DNA from: Lewinellaceae bacterium
Lineage (GTDB): Bacteria > Bacteroidota > Bacteroidia > Chitinophagales > Saprospiraceae
Direction: 5' to 3'
Length of the DNA: 64,000 nt
NCBI GenBank assembly: GCA_016708875.1
Contig: JADJFA010000020.1
Span: forward strand, 1-64,000
Shown here: one piece after another, positions 45,093 to 53,651 of the stretch
Numbering within the stretch: position 1 is the stretch's first letter
Layout: every line of letters begins with the position of its first letter
Program-made: the position numbers and the translations under genes
The notes under the pieces: model-generated
What the model was told of the DNA's origin: nothing
The model's database searches: none
Seen by the model: only the letters and a program-made list of their open reading frames with translations

Positions 45093-46055
45093 TTATGGAA
45101 GCCTGCGGTAATGGCCCATTTTGCTGTATTTATCAATTCTAGCGACGATACGCTCTTCCGGGTCTTGCGTTGTTAATTTGGCCAATTCAGCCTTGATATG
45201 CTGTTTTAAAGTTTCGGCCATTTCCTCCGGAGCATTGTGTCCACCGCCGAGCGGCTCTTTTACAATACCATCAATAAGACCAAAAGAAAGCATGTTGTCG
45301 GCGTCTAGCTTGAGCGCATCTGCAGCTTGCTCTTTGAAATCCCAGGAATGCCATAGGATAGAGGAACAAGACTCGGGTGAAATAACCGAATACCAAGTGT
45401 ATTCAAGCATGAACACCCGATCGCCCAGCCCAATGCCAAGCGCTCCGCCCGAGGCGCCTTCGCCGATGACATAGCACAAGATGGGCACCCGCAATTGAGC
45501 CATTTCGAACAGGTTGCGAGCAATGGCTTCTGCCTGACCTCGCTGCTCGGCTTCAATCCCGGGATATGCCCCAGGGGTATCAATAAGGGTCACCACGGGA
45601 AAACCGAACCGTTCTGCCATCTTCATCAGTCTCAACGCCTTGCGATAACCCTCAGGGTTGGCCATACCAAAATTGCGGTATTGGCGCATTTTGGTGTTCA
45701 CTCCTTTTTGGTGACCGATCACCATCACAGTTTGGCCGTCAAAATCGGCGAGGCCGCCCACAATTGCATGGTCGTCTCCGGCACAACGATCTCCGTGGAG
45801 TTCGACAAATTTTTGGCAAATCGTTGTCAGGTAATACAGGGTATAAGGGCGTTCTGGATGTCGCGAGAGCTGCACTTTCTGCCAGCCGGTAAGGTTGTAA
45901 TATATTTCTTCGCGCTTGCTTTGGATTTTGCTTTCCAACTCGCGCGTCATGGCGCTCACATCGAGCTCGCCTTTTTCGCCTACTTCTTTAAGTTTCTCCA
46001 ACTGTTCGTAAAGCGCTTCTAGAGGCTTTTCAAAATCCATGAAGGTCATTGCCAT
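45093..46055 (-). CDS. accA: acetyl-CoA carboxylase carboxyltransferase subunit alpha
   Basis: 320 residues. Transfers carboxyl from biotin-BCCP to acetyl-CoA, the first step of fatty-acid synthesis, with AccD. Motifs: N-terminal FEKPLEALYEQLEKLK, WQKVQLSRHPERPYTLYYL, GDRCAGDDHAIVGGLA, GGALGIGLGDRVFMLEYTWYSVISPE and LIDTPGAYPGIEAEQRGQ. The end KYSKMGHYRRLP is normal. A -7 element TATCTTTG at 46098-46105 (minus) favours the ATG at 46055 over the upstream one. accD is not in the window. Sixteen bases upstream of the WecA-like gene start, which follows on the same strand. Confidence 0.95.
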   Translation of the reverse strand: MAMTFMDFEKPLEALYEQLEKLKEVGEKGELDVSAMTRELESKIQSKREEIYYNLTGWQKVQLSRHPERPYTLYYLTTICQKFVELHGDRCAGDDHAIVGGLADFDGQTVMVIGHQKGVNTKMRQYRNFGMANPEGYRKALRLMKMAERFGFPVVTLIDTPGAYPGIEAEQRGQAEAIARNLFEMAQLRVPILCYVIGEGASGGALGIGLGDRVFMLEYTWYSVISPESCSSILWHSWDFKEQAADALKLDADNMLSFGLIDGIVKEPLGGGHNAPEEMAETLKQHIKAELAKLTTQDPEERIVARIDKYSKMGHYRRLP

Positions 46056-46097
46056 AGCGAGGAGTAGATGTTTGAACGGTCTTTGAATAGGGGGAGG

Positions 46098-46105
46098 CAA
46101 AGATA
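46098..46105 (-). promoter_or_regulatory. -7 promoter element for accA
   Basis: Minus-strand TATCTTTG 43 bases upstream of the chosen ATG. No good -33 at the usual distance. Confidence 0.5.
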
Positions 46106-46173
46106 CGCTTCGAGTCGTGGTTTTTCTTAGAGGACTCCATCCTCAATCTTCTTGTAAAATTTTTTCATAAAAA

Positions 46174-46206
46174 TTTGTTGCTCCGGTCAGAGAGAAACTA
46201 TCTTTG
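46174..46206 (+). promoter_or_regulatory. promoter for tRNA-Asp
   Basis: TTTG at 46174-46177, 21 bases, TATCTTTG at 46199-46206, then 24 bases to the tRNA. Same spacing and -7 as the tRNA-Lys promoter. Confidence 0.7.
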
Positions 46207-46230
46207 CACCCGCTTTTGAAAAGAAGCAAC

Positions 46231-46304
46231 GGATTGGTAGTTCAGTTGGTTAGAATGCCGCCCTGTCACGGCGGAGGTCGCGGGTTCGAGTCCCGTCCAG
46301 TCCG
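46231..46304 (+). tRNA. tRNA-Asp (GTC)
   Basis: 74 bases. Acceptor GGATTGG pairs with CCAGTCC; anticodon stem CCGCC/GGCGG with loop CTGTCAC gives anticodon GTC. T-arm CGGGTTCGAGTCCCG is normal. CCA is not encoded. Confidence 0.97.
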
Positions 46305-46307
46305 CAA

Positions 46308-46350
46308 ATAAAAGGCTAACGTCCTGTAATCAGGGTGCTAGCCTTTTTTG
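46308..46350 (+). terminator. terminator after tRNA-Asp
   Basis: aaaaggcta ... tagcctttttt, a 9-bp stem with a loop of about 23 bases and a T run. The minus-strand DUF3800 frame also ends here. Confidence 0.6.
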
Positions 46351-47122
46351 TTTTTGGTTTGGGTAGGGAATTGGGTGTGGTTCTGCGATTTGTGATACAA
46401 ATCAGTCCCGCGGGTCTCGGGCGCCCGGGCGGGGGGGGGGGGGATCCTTTTGTGGGGGCTTTTTTTTAGGAGGGGGGCGTGAGCGGCTTTTTTAGAATAG
46501 TAATTCCTTTTTGTAGTCCACGTATAACCACTCTGACTCAAACGGTTCGCGGGGGCCCCCCGCCCGAAACCCCCGGGGCCCGGCCCAACGGAAAACCGCA
46601 CGGGGGGGGGCCCCGGGGGGGGGGGTGGGCCATTTTGGTGGTCCCCTCCCTGGTGGTTGCGTTCAATGGCTTTTTTCAAAGCAAGTTCCAAATTCTGATT
46701 TCGTGTGGTTTTGCCCCGGCTCGCCAAAATAAGTTTTAAGTCTCCTTCCTTATTAAGTTTGTTTTTGAGCAGGTGCGAAAGCAGGTCGGCGTAAAACTCA
46801 GCCTCTTTTCCATTGTGCTTGTTTTCGTAAAGTGGCGGATTTCCCACCGCTTCAACTTTCCCACGAACGCCTGGGGGGGGGGGGTTTTTTTGCGAATGCT
46901 TGGAATGCCCTCAAAATATCGGTCACGCGCCGTTAACTTTTGCAACTGGACAACCTTTTGACGTACTTCCTCCAAAGGCTCTTTGAATTTTACCATGCCA
47001 ATCATAAAGCATTTGGAAACGCCATTTTGCCCAATGATCGGCACTTTCCCTTTCCCGTAAAAGGTAGTGTCTCCTGCTTCATCCAAAAAACGGTGGTTGT
47101 CTTGAAACAGTTGTGACATCAT
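46338..47122 (-). CDS. DUF3800 family protein, damaged by poly-G patches
   Basis: N-terminal part from 47122: FLDEAGDTTFYGKGKVPIIG, the RNase H-like acidic site typical of DUF3800, then KCFMIGMVKFKEPLEEVRQK. After SIRKKT a poly-G tract (plus 46871-46881) breaks the frame and seems to replace about 30-60 residues. The next frame resumes with the family segment GNPPLYENKHNGKEAEFY and LILASRGKTTRNQNL. Another G-rich patch (46430-46445, 46548-46630) destroys the C-terminal third, where only NYYSKK-like traces remain. The family is often found in defence-related or mobile contexts and is of unknown function. Because of the patches the true length and state cannot be judged. It lies just after tRNA-Asp. 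Confidence 0.6.
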
Positions 47123-47243
47123 TTTTTGCTTTTAATTCCAAACATTGCACGGTGTACCGCTCAAAGCCCAAACAGGAACACTATAGCAGCCAATCCGGAT
47201 TTGTTTAACAAGTGATTCGCTCCAACTAAAGAAGAATAAGCAA

Positions 47244-47599
47244 TCACTTTTGACGAACCTCTTTTCGTTTAATGACAAAATGCAATGTTTTTATCCCTGC
47301 CCCCTCTTCTGTAAAATATGATTGACCAGATCCCCCTACTGCATGAAATTTAAAGCACACATGCTGTTAAATTTTGCGGGCTTTCCTGTTATTGGGTCTG
47401 TCAACATTTCAGGCGTTTTAAACCAACCCGTAACATTTTCACCATAGTTGACTTCGACCTTGAGTTTTGAAGAAAAACCGCCGATAACTCCGCTTATTTC
47501 AGCAAACCGCCAAAACGTTGAATCGGGTGACACAGATGATTGTGCGTCTGCAAGATGTGGAGTGCAGTAGATTAGAAGTATGGCTAATAAACGTTTCAT
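47244..47599 (-). CDS. small exported protein, frameshifted near its C-terminus
   Basis: About 117 residues if repaired. Signal peptide MKRLLAILLIYCTPHLADA-Q. Mature part: WRFAEISGVIGGFSSKLKVEVNYGE and DPITGKPAKFNSMCALNFMQ, then a TAG at 47336-47338. The next frame continues in a way that fits the family (YFTEEGAGIKTLHFVIKRKE) to a TGA at 47244-47246. The joining error is not a clear homopolymer. The N-terminal sequence resembles small secreted proteins common in Saprospiraceae. Function unknown. Confidence 0.5.
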
Positions 47600-48191
47600 C
47601 TTATTTAAGATTTGTTAGAAAACAAAGATAGCAAAATAGAGCCATATTTTTTATCTTGCAAGTGTTATTTATATTATGATTTTGGCAAAAGAAGGTTTCA
47701 AACAGCTCATCAGCCAGTTCCATCGGCACAAAAAGACCCGGCCCTGACGTTTCAAGACCGGGGTTCTCGCCTATGAAGCATAAGACATCTGAACCGGTTG
47801 GATGGGAGTTCTGGGGCGGGTACTGTCAATATTATTTTTAGTTACAAAGGCAAATTACTCCCCGCATGTGTCAACGGAAGGAGATCAAAGGGGCATAGCA
47901 AAACCACTAAGCGGGAGACATCGCTTTGAAGGAAATTCGCACAGCAAAAATTTAATGAAGGAAAGAAATGCCCAATATAAGGGCAAAATGGGCGCGTGAA
48001 GCGCCAAGCGTAGCGGTACAAACCTGCTCATGGGATAATCGGTTGTTGTGATGTAATCGGTACATCAGCGTCTGTTGCTTCGGATTACTCGGATTAAAAA
48101 TGACACACAAAAATAACCAAATACTCCAGTTGGAGCTCAATTTTGGGTAAATATGTCGGCTGTTTGTCTTTTTTAACGATTGGGGCAGATT
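47600..48191. other. 592-bp gene-free stretch
   Basis: No gene supported. GC-rich pieces (acccggccctgacgtttcaagaccgggg at about 47738) could form a small hairpin. The stretch near 48070-48105 (cggattactcggattaaa) resembles the tail of the decayed tRNA at 52741-52765, hinting at a dispersed 'cggatta' repeat. Otherwise nothing seen. Confidence 0.4.
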
Positions 48192-48674
48192 TCAGACGGT
48201 ATAGAAACCGCCCCAATTTCTACCATATTCCTCCCAAAAGGCCACAACCTTGCTCCTGGCCGGGAATTCGGAGTAAATCTCAGCGTCTTTGATGCATTTT
48301 AGCACATGACGGGTGGGGTTCGAGACTTCCTCCGGCAGCGCATCGGGCGAGAACCAGGCAACGTCTTTGAATTTTTTAGTCTCCAAAGATTCTGGTTCAC
48401 CCGAGAAACGGGAGGCTTTGAAATAAAGCACCAACAAGGTTTCGTTCTTTTGGAGTTTGTGGCGGTGCAGTGTGTGTACCAGTTTAAGGTCTTCTGGTTC
48501 CACATGAATGGAGGCCTCCTCTTTGGCCTCCCTGGCAAGGGCCTCTCTTGCAAATTCGTGTTCCTCGACGTTGCCGCCGATCAGCGTATAGCGCCCGCCA
48601 TTACGCTTGGTTTGTCGAAGGAAGAGCAGTTTTCCGTTTTCTTCGAGAATGAGGCGTACGGCGAAAATGAGCAT
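48192..48674 (-). CDS. Nudix hydrolase
   Basis: 160 residues. The Nudix box is read in GGNVEEHEFAREALAREAKEEASI, with the glutamates of REAKEE in place, so magnesium binding is expected. Preceded by RQTKRNGGRYTLI, followed by a strand-rich core (DVAWFSPDALPEEVSNP). Nudix enzymes hydrolyse nucleoside diphosphates linked to another moiety; substrate unknown. Cytoplasmic. No operon partner on this strand within 50 bases except the preceding helical protein gene. Confidence 0.88.
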   Translation of the reverse strand: MLIFAVRLILEENGKLLFLRQTKRNGGRYTLIGGNVEEHEFAREALAREAKEEASIHVEPEDLKLVHTLHRHKLQKNETLLVLYFKASRFSGEPESLETKKFKDVAWFSPDALPEEVSNPTRHVLKCIKDAEIYSEFPARSKVVAFWEEYGRNWGGFYTV

Positions 48675-48726
48675 GACGGGGTAAAAATTCTATTAGTATT
48701 TGAAAATCAAAGGGTTGTGATATTGC

Positions 48727-49173
48727 TCATTCAATGTAAATCGCCAGCAAAGCCGTTTCAACGGCTGCTTTAGAAGCCTTTTGTGTTGACAATTCTTTTT
48801 GTTTTTTGCTGCGCAGCACGCGAATATCTGCCTGTGTTTTTCTGTAAAGATCTACCTGTGCCTTGGTGTTTAGGATGCGTTGGATGCTGGCGAGTGTACC
48901 TTTTTGAACGTTTTGCACCTTTGCACGGTAGAGCGCTGGGTCGGATCTTTGAAAAGCCGCGATTTGTGCCATATTTTTCGATTTGCGCACTTGAATCGTG
49001 TACATCTGCTTCGCTTGGTCAGCGTTGAGCTTATACTTTGCCGTTAGCGCTTCTGTCGCTTTGCGAATCTCTTGGTCGTTGCTGGTGGCAGGCGCAGTAC
49101 TTTCTGCTTTTTGGGCATTCAGAACGAAGCCACTCTGTAAGAGCAAAAGAAGAAAAAAGAGCGATTTATTCAT
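48727..49173 (-). CDS. exported helical protein (CpxP/Spy-like)
   Basis: 148 residues. Signal peptide MNKSLFFLLLLLQSGFVLNA-Q. The mature chain is almost all alpha-helix with charged repeats (DQEIRKATEALTAKYKLNADQAKQMYTIQVRK, RVLRSKKQKEL). It resembles small periplasmic helical proteins such as CpxP/Spy in length and layout, but the LTxxQ motif is not evident. Function unknown. Start set at MNKSLFF (49173); the 16 codons upstream are not signal-like. Confidence 0.65.
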   Translation of the reverse strand: MNKSLFFLLLLLQSGFVLNAQKAESTAPATSNDQEIRKATEALTAKYKLNADQAKQMYTIQVRKSKNMAQIAAFQRSDPALYRAKVQNVQKGTLASIQRILNTKAQVDLYRKTQADIRVLRSKKQKELSTQKASKAAVETALLAIYIE

Positions 49174-49278
49174 GATATCAAACAAATTAACCGGTTGTGA
49201 AGGCTTAAAAAACGGGTTCAAAAGTAGACAAACTTCGCGGTTCTGTGATTTATTATGGCGACGCAGATCTTGTGGTGT

Positions 49279-49875
49279 TCATTCGCGCAATTCTTTAATT
49301 TCTTCCTCCGCTCCACCGATTTGAAGTTTCCAACCAGCACCCTCCACCATAAAGCGTACAAGATCGAGCATTTTTGCACCTTGTTCATCTGCTTCTGTCA
49401 AAAGCCTGCTTTTCAAGGCATTGTCGCGGATGAGGTCTTTGGCGCGTTGGTTTATCCGCGTATAATCTTCAGGAGAAAATGAGGCAAACAGCCCTTCCGT
49501 TATGTCGTAATAATCCAATGTATGGTCAATACTCAAGATTTCCGGTTTGGGCAGACCGCTCATTCGAATGGTTTTTGTGATAGGATCAGCCTCGATATTC
49601 AGTCGTTCCAGATTGTAACCTGCCGAAACGGTAGCCCGTACCCGCACCAACACTTTTTTATCCCAGAAAAAAGAGAAATAGCCTTGATATTCAGAGTAGT
49701 TGTAAATTTCTGAAAACGTCCCTTCCACAGTGCTGAGCTTGGCCACGGCCTGTATTTTTTCTAGCAGTACTGTGGAGTCTTCCACTGGTTTAGACCCAGT
49801 AGAAAAATAACGCCAACTGAGCCAACCCCCGACTATAAAAGCAATAACGATGGCGAGAAAAGAAGAAGAGCGCAT
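49279..49875 (-). CDS. DUF4230 family membrane-anchored protein
   Basis: 198 residues. One N-terminal transmembrane anchor (FLAIVIAFIVGGWLSWRYF). The rest matches DUF4230: VAKLSTVEGTFSEIYNYSEYQGYFSFFWDKKVLVRVRATVSAGYNL, then IRMSGLPKPEILSIDHTLDYYD and a C-terminal helix. Function unknown; probably faces the periplasm. Frame intact. Divergent from panC. Confidence 0.87.
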   Translation of the reverse strand: MRSSSFLAIVIAFIVGGWLSWRYFSTGSKPVEDSTVLLEKIQAVAKLSTVEGTFSEIYNYSEYQGYFSFFWDKKVLVRVRATVSAGYNLERLNIEADPITKTIRMSGLPKPEILSIDHTLDYYDITEGLFASFSPEDYTRINQRAKDLIRDNALKSRLLTEADEQGAKMLDLVRFMVEGAGWKLQIGGAEEEIKELRE

Positions 49876-49989
49876 AGATTGGAGAGATTTGAGCGGACAA
49901 AATTGCGAATAATAGGCATCACTTTCGCTTTTCGTGCAAAAGCCTTCTGAAATCCTTCAGACAATATTCAATAGAATGTACGACACGGC

Positions 49990-49997
49990 TACATTTG
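49990..49997 (+). promoter_or_regulatory. -7 promoter element for panC
   Basis: TACATTTG, an exact TAnnTTTG, 25 bases before the ATG at 50022; it lies inside the upstream open frame and so supports the shorter start. Confidence 0.5.
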
Positions 49998-50021
49998 CCC
50001 GCGATAACGCACCTACAGATA

Positions 50022-50861
50022 ATGCTCATTTTCAAAAAAGTAACCGATCTGCGCCGATGGATTGGAAATCAAACTACCCCAGTAGGCTTTGCGCCCACTA
50101 TGGGAGCACTTCACGATGGGCATCTCGAGCTTGTTCGTATGGCAAAACGGGAGGGCTGTCTCGCGGTGGCCAGCATATTCGTGAACCCCACTCAGTTCAA
50201 TGATCCCCGCGACCTTGAAAAATACCCCCGGACGGTTGAAAAGGACACTGAATTACTCCTTTCAGCCCATTGCGACGCGCTTTTCATCCCTTCGGTGGAG
50301 GAGGTGTACCCGCCGGGGGAAAACCTTCGCATCGAACTGGATTTCAAGCATTTGGACAAAGTGATGGAGGGAAAATTTCGCCCCGGCCATTTCGAGGGCA
50401 TGGCTACCGTTGTAAACCGCTTGCTCGATATTGTGCGTCCACATCGGCTATACATGGGACAAAAAGATTTTCAACAACTTAGTGTTGTTCGCGATATGAT
50501 CCACCAACTAGATCTGCCAGTCGAGCTCGTTATGTGTCCAACAGTTAGAGAATCCGACGGCTTAGCCATGAGCAGCCGAAATATGCGTCTTACGCCAGAA
50601 ATGCGTGCGGCAGCCCCTGCAATACACCAGACCTTGCAATGGGCAAAATCAGCACTGAACAATAAGCGTCCAATAGAAGATATTCAATCGGAAGCCCTTT
50701 CAAAACTCGCAGCGAATAGTCTTCGTCCCGAGTACTTCGAGATTGTGGATGGAGAAACATTGCTCAATGTCGGCGATCACAACGAAAGCGATTTCATTGT
50801 GGCCTGTACCGCAGCTTTTGCAGGAGAGGTGCGGCTTATTGACAACCTTGTTTTAAAATAA
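50022..50861 (+). CDS. panC: pantothenate synthetase
   Basis: 279 residues, standard PanC length. Joins pantoate and beta-alanine with ATP. Motifs: FAPTMGALHDGHLELVRMA (the HIGH-like site), FVNPTQFNDPRDLEKYPRT, the core GHFEGMATVVNRLLDIV, YMGQKDFQQLSVVRDM, and the KMSK-like MSSRNMRLT. panB and panD are not nearby. Cytoplasmic. The gene ends 5 bases before the 'gccactaattgcac' inverted repeat. Confidence 0.96.
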   Translation: MLIFKKVTDLRRWIGNQTTPVGFAPTMGALHDGHLELVRMAKREGCLAVASIFVNPTQFNDPRDLEKYPRTVEKDTELLLSAHCDALFIPSVEEVYPPGENLRIELDFKHLDKVMEGKFRPGHFEGMATVVNRLLDIVRPHRLYMGQKDFQQLSVVRDMIHQLDLPVELVMCPTVRESDGLAMSSRNMRLTPEMRAAAPAIHQTLQWAKSALNNKRPIEDIQSEALSKLAANSLRPEYFEIVDGETLLNVGDHNESDFIVACTAAFAGEVRLIDNLVLK

Positions 50862-50866
50862 AACTG

Positions 50867-50932
50867 GCCACTAATTGCACTAATTCATTCCCCAAAAGAG
50901 TCCTCTTCGTGTAAATTCGTGCAATTAGTGGC
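50867..50932. repeat. 'gccactaattgcac' inverted repeat, copy 2
   Basis: Outer arms gccactaattgcac and gtgcaattagtggc, with extensions aat/att partly complementary. Same outer arms as 11551-11632. It sits between panC and the amine oxidase gene, with panC's stop just outside. Confidence 0.75.
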
Positions 50933-50945
50933 AAAACTCTTCAGC

Positions 50946-52535
50946 ATGAAAAAACAATCTAAAACGCCGCTTTTCAACACGATTCGCAAGGCATTCGGAA
51001 TGGCACTTGCAGCCGAACGCCGCCAGACTTCTGCAGAAGATATTGTACAGCGCAACGAGGAATATAGCCGTTCGCGCCGCCGGTTTTTAGAGAACATGGG
51101 TAAAACAGCAGTGGTGGGAAGCCTCGTCCCAAAACTTGTTTTACCAAAAGGGGGCAACTTTTTCAATCGCGCCATTGCTCCGCGTATCGCGATTGTGGGT
51201 GGAGGCATTGCGGGCCTGACAGCCCTTCACAGCTTGAAAAAGAGTGGACTGGATGCGACTATATACGAGTCGTCCAACCGCGTCGGAGGGCGGATTTTCA
51301 GCGTTACGGATGCAATGGGCCCCAATTCCTGGACCGAATTTGGGGGCGAATTCATTGATACCAACCATGCTGATATGTGGCGTTTGGCAGAAGAGTTTGG
51401 TCTCGAATTGATGGATTATGCCCAGGCGTCCGAGACCAAGCTCATCAAAGAAGCCTTCTTTTTCAACGGACAACATTACACTTTGGCTCAAGTAGTGGAG
51501 GAATTTCGCGGTTTTGCGCCGCGCATGCAGGCCGATATTGACAAGCTTGATGATGAGATTTCCTACAAGGCGACGAGTAAAATAGTGAAAAAATTCGACC
51601 GCATCCCACTTTCCCAATATTTGGAGCAAATTGGAGCATCGGGTTGGGTTAAGAAACTCATCGAAGTCGCTTATGAATCCGAGTACGGTCTTTCGCCAGA
51701 TGTTCAATCAAGCCTAAATCTGTTATTGCTCATCTCCACGGAAACACCTGATGGTCAATGGGAAGTTTTTGGCGAGAGCGACGAGCGATACAAAGTACGC
51801 AACGGCAACCAGGGCATTCCCAACGCAATTGCTGAACGGCATGCCAACCATCTTGAAATGGGGCTTGCGTTGGAGTCCATACGCTCTAAAGGCAGTGCTT
51901 ATGCGCTTCATTTTGCGGGCATGTCAGAGCCTGTTGTGGCAGATTATGTGATTCTTACCATACCCTTCACCGTGCTGCGAAGACTCGAGGTAAAGCTGGA
52001 TATGCCTCCTGTCAAACGAAGGTGCATCAACGAATTAGGCTATGGCATCAACGCCAAACTGATGCTCGGCATGAAAAACCACTTTTGGAGGGCAAAGGGA
52101 TATACTGGCCTTGTTTATTCAGATAACGGCATCCCAAACGGTTGGGACAATGCCCAACTCCAGACCCCGGACGATCAAGTGGCCGGACTTTCCATCCTTT
52201 TTGGAGGCAGACGCGGCACCAACGTGGGTCATGGCACCCAGGAACAGCAAAAAGACAAGTACCTTAAATTGTGGGAGCAGATTTTCCCCGGCGCTACGGC
52301 TGCGTTCAACGGCAAAACGGCCCGTATGGACTGGCCGACCTACCCCCATGCTTTGGGATCATACATCTGCCCGACAGTAGGCCAGTACACCAGCATCGGT
52401 GGTGCAGAACAAATGCCACTCGGCAATGTGTTTTTTGCCGGAGAACATTGTGGCGGTGATTTTGCCGGTTTTATGAACGGTGCTGCCCAAAGTGGCCGTG
52501 AAGCGGCTGAGGCGGTGTTGATGAAAGTGAAATAA
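50946..52535 (+). CDS. FAD-dependent amine oxidase, Tat-exported
   Basis: 529 residues. The N-terminal region carries a twin-arginine-type signal (SRSRRRFLENMGKTAVVGSLV), so export folded through Tat is likely. The FAD site follows: PRIAIVGGGIAGLTALHSL, with YESSNRVGGRIFSV. The C-terminal half has the flavin monoamine oxidase layout: TIPFTVLRRLEV, GINAKLMLGMKNHFW, and the FAD-contacting VFFAGEHCGGDFAGFMNGAAQSGREAA. Oxidises amines or polyunsaturated amino compounds, substrate unknown. Start at MKKQSKTP gives the intact Tat region. Solitary gene. Confidence 0.88.
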   Translation: MKKQSKTPLFNTIRKAFGMALAAERRQTSAEDIVQRNEEYSRSRRRFLENMGKTAVVGSLVPKLVLPKGGNFFNRAIAPRIAIVGGGIAGLTALHSLKKSGLDATIYESSNRVGGRIFSVTDAMGPNSWTEFGGEFIDTNHADMWRLAEEFGLELMDYAQASETKLIKEAFFFNGQHYTLAQVVEEFRGFAPRMQADIDKLDDEISYKATSKIVKKFDRIPLSQYLEQIGASGWVKKLIEVAYESEYGLSPDVQSSLNLLLLISTETPDGQWEVFGESDERYKVRNGNQGIPNAIAERHANHLEMGLALESIRSKGSAYALHFAGMSEPVVADYVILTIPFTVLRRLEVKLDMPPVKRRCINELGYGINAKLMLGMKNHFWRAKGYTGLVYSDNGIPNGWDNAQLQTPDDQVAGLSILFGGRRGTNVGHGTQEQQKDKYLKLWEQIFPGATAAFNGKTARMDWPTYPHALGSYICPTVGQYTSIGGAEQMPLGNVFFAGEHCGGDFAGFMNGAAQSGREAAEAVLMKVK

Positions 52536-52618
52536 CAAGGAAACCGTATGATTTTTGGAATTGCCCCCTTCTTCGAGGCCAAATTCCAAATTATCGTTGG
52601 TAAAAATTTTAAGCGAGG

Positions 52619-52651
52619 TTTGTTTTTTCGCTTAGCGCGGATGTATCTTTG
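52619..52651 (+). promoter_or_regulatory. promoter for the tRNA-Lys locus
   Basis: TTTG (52619-52622), 21 bases, TATCTTTG (52644-52651), 36 bases before the decayed tRNA copy. Identical -7 and spacing to the tRNA-Asp promoter. Confidence 0.7.
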
Positions 52652-52687
52652 CAGCCGTTTTTGAAAAATGGTGTTTTTTAGGGACTT

Positions 52688-52771
52688 GATCTCGTAGCTC
52701 AGTCGGTAGAGCATCCCGATTTTAGATCGGGAGAGTCATCGGGTTTCGGATTAATTCAGATTACAATATAA
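52688..52771 (+). pseudogene. decayed tRNA-Lys copy with TTA anticodon
   Basis: The first 26 bases are identical to the tRNA-Lys next door (gatctcgtagctcagtcggt...). The anticodon arm is CCCGA-TTTTAGA-TCGGG, giving anticodon TTA, which would read the stop codon UAA. After the anticodon arm the sequence no longer forms a T-arm or the CGAGATC acceptor strand. So it should not make a working tRNA unless it is misassembled. It lies between the promoter and the good copy. Confidence 0.7.
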
Positions 52772-52844
52772 GATCTCGTAGCTCAGTCGGTAGAGCACTT
52801 GACTTTTAATCAAGGAGTCATGGGTTCGAATCCCATCGAGATCA
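52772..52844 (+). tRNA. tRNA-Lys (TTT)
   Basis: 73 bases. Acceptor GATCTCG pairs with CGAGATC; anticodon stem CTTGA/TCAAG with loop CTTTTAA gives anticodon TTT. T-arm ATGGGTTCGAATCCCAT is normal; CCA not encoded. It directly abuts the decayed copy. Confidence 0.97.
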
Positions 52845-52852
52845 CAACTTTT

Positions 52853-52882
52853 TAAGCCTTCCCAGTTTGGGAGGGCTTTTTT
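52853..52882. terminator. terminator after tRNA-Lys
   Basis: aagccttccca...tgggagggctttttt: a 9-bp stem with one G-T pair and a T run. It lies between the tRNA and the convergent LytTR gene and can serve both. Confidence 0.8.
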
Positions 52883-52889
52883 ATTTGCC

Positions 52890-53651
52890 TTAGTTACTCG
52901 CCCGGGATTTCATAACATTAATAAAAGCCTCCTTACGCCTCCGCGCAAGCGGGATGATGGATTTATCTGTCATTAGTAGGCTGTCGCCCTCGTCTTTGGC
53001 GAGTTTTCTTACAAACTTGGTATTCACCATATGCGATTGATGCGCCCGAAAAAATGGCGGTGCGGGCAGCATTTCTTCAAAACCGGCTAGAGATTGCGCT
53101 GTCAGGTGCCGCTCGCCATTTTCCAAAAAAACAAAACTGTAATTTCCTTGCGCTTCGAGGCGCGTGATTTCCTCTGTGCCAATGAAGAGCAAACCATCCC
53201 CAGTATTCAAGGTAATTCGGTCAAAAAGCCGGGTGCTGGCGTTATGACGGAGTTGATTGAGCTGGCGATGGTAATCGAGAGATTCTCTTGGTTGGGCAGC
53301 CTTTTGAACTGCCATGATAAGTTCTTCTGGATCAATAGGTTTGAGCAAATAATCCAGTGCGCTGTATCGAAAGGCGCGAAGGGCGAATTCGTCATGAGCC
53401 GTTGTGAAAATGACGTGGAACTTCGGATTAGGAAAGTGGTCAAGCAGATCGAACCCCGTTCCATCGCCTAAGTCCACATCCAGCAAAATCAGGTCGGGAG
53501 AAAGCGTTGGCAATACAATAATGGCTTCCGCAAGCGAAGAAGCTTCGCCGACACAACTAGCTTCGGGACAACCTCTGCTGAGAAAGCTTCGGACTGCATC
53601 ACGGCAAGGTTGTTCGTCTTCAACAAGGAGGATTCGAATGGGGGAGGGCAT
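52890..53651 (-). CDS. LytTR-type response regulator
   Basis: 253 residues. Receiver domain: ILLVEDEQPCRDAV with the phospho-acceptor D58 in LILLDVDLGDG, TTAHDEFALRAF and the K in LLKPIDPEEL. The C-terminal part is a LytTR DNA-binding domain (ITRLEAQGNYSFVFLENG, FFRAHQSHMVNTKFV, IPLARRRKEAF). Pairs with LytS-type kinases; the likely partner is the kinase at 59275-62268. Divergent from the LamG protein gene, with 189 bases between, which could hold its target sites. Confidence 0.93.
   Translation of the reverse strand: MPSPIRILLVEDEQPCRDAVRSFLSRGCPEASCVGEASSLAEAIIVLPTLSPDLILLDVDLGDGTGFDLLDHFPNPKFHVIFTTAHDEFALRAFRYSALDYLLKPIDPEELIMAVQKAAQPRESLDYHRQLNQLRHNASTRLFDRITLNTGDGLLFIGTEEITRLEAQGNYSFVFLENGERHLTAQSLAGFEEMLPAPPFFRAHQSHMVNTKFVRKLAKDEGDSLLMTDKSIIPLARRRKEAFINVMKSRASN

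Noticed and set aside
46231..46304. Integration site with a repeated tRNA-Asp 3' end
   Set aside because: I found no second copy of the tRNA 3' end in the window.
47952..48140. 62-codon minus-strand frame between the small exported gene and the Nudix gene
   Set aside because: No motif, no signal, and the composition is that of intergenic DNA.
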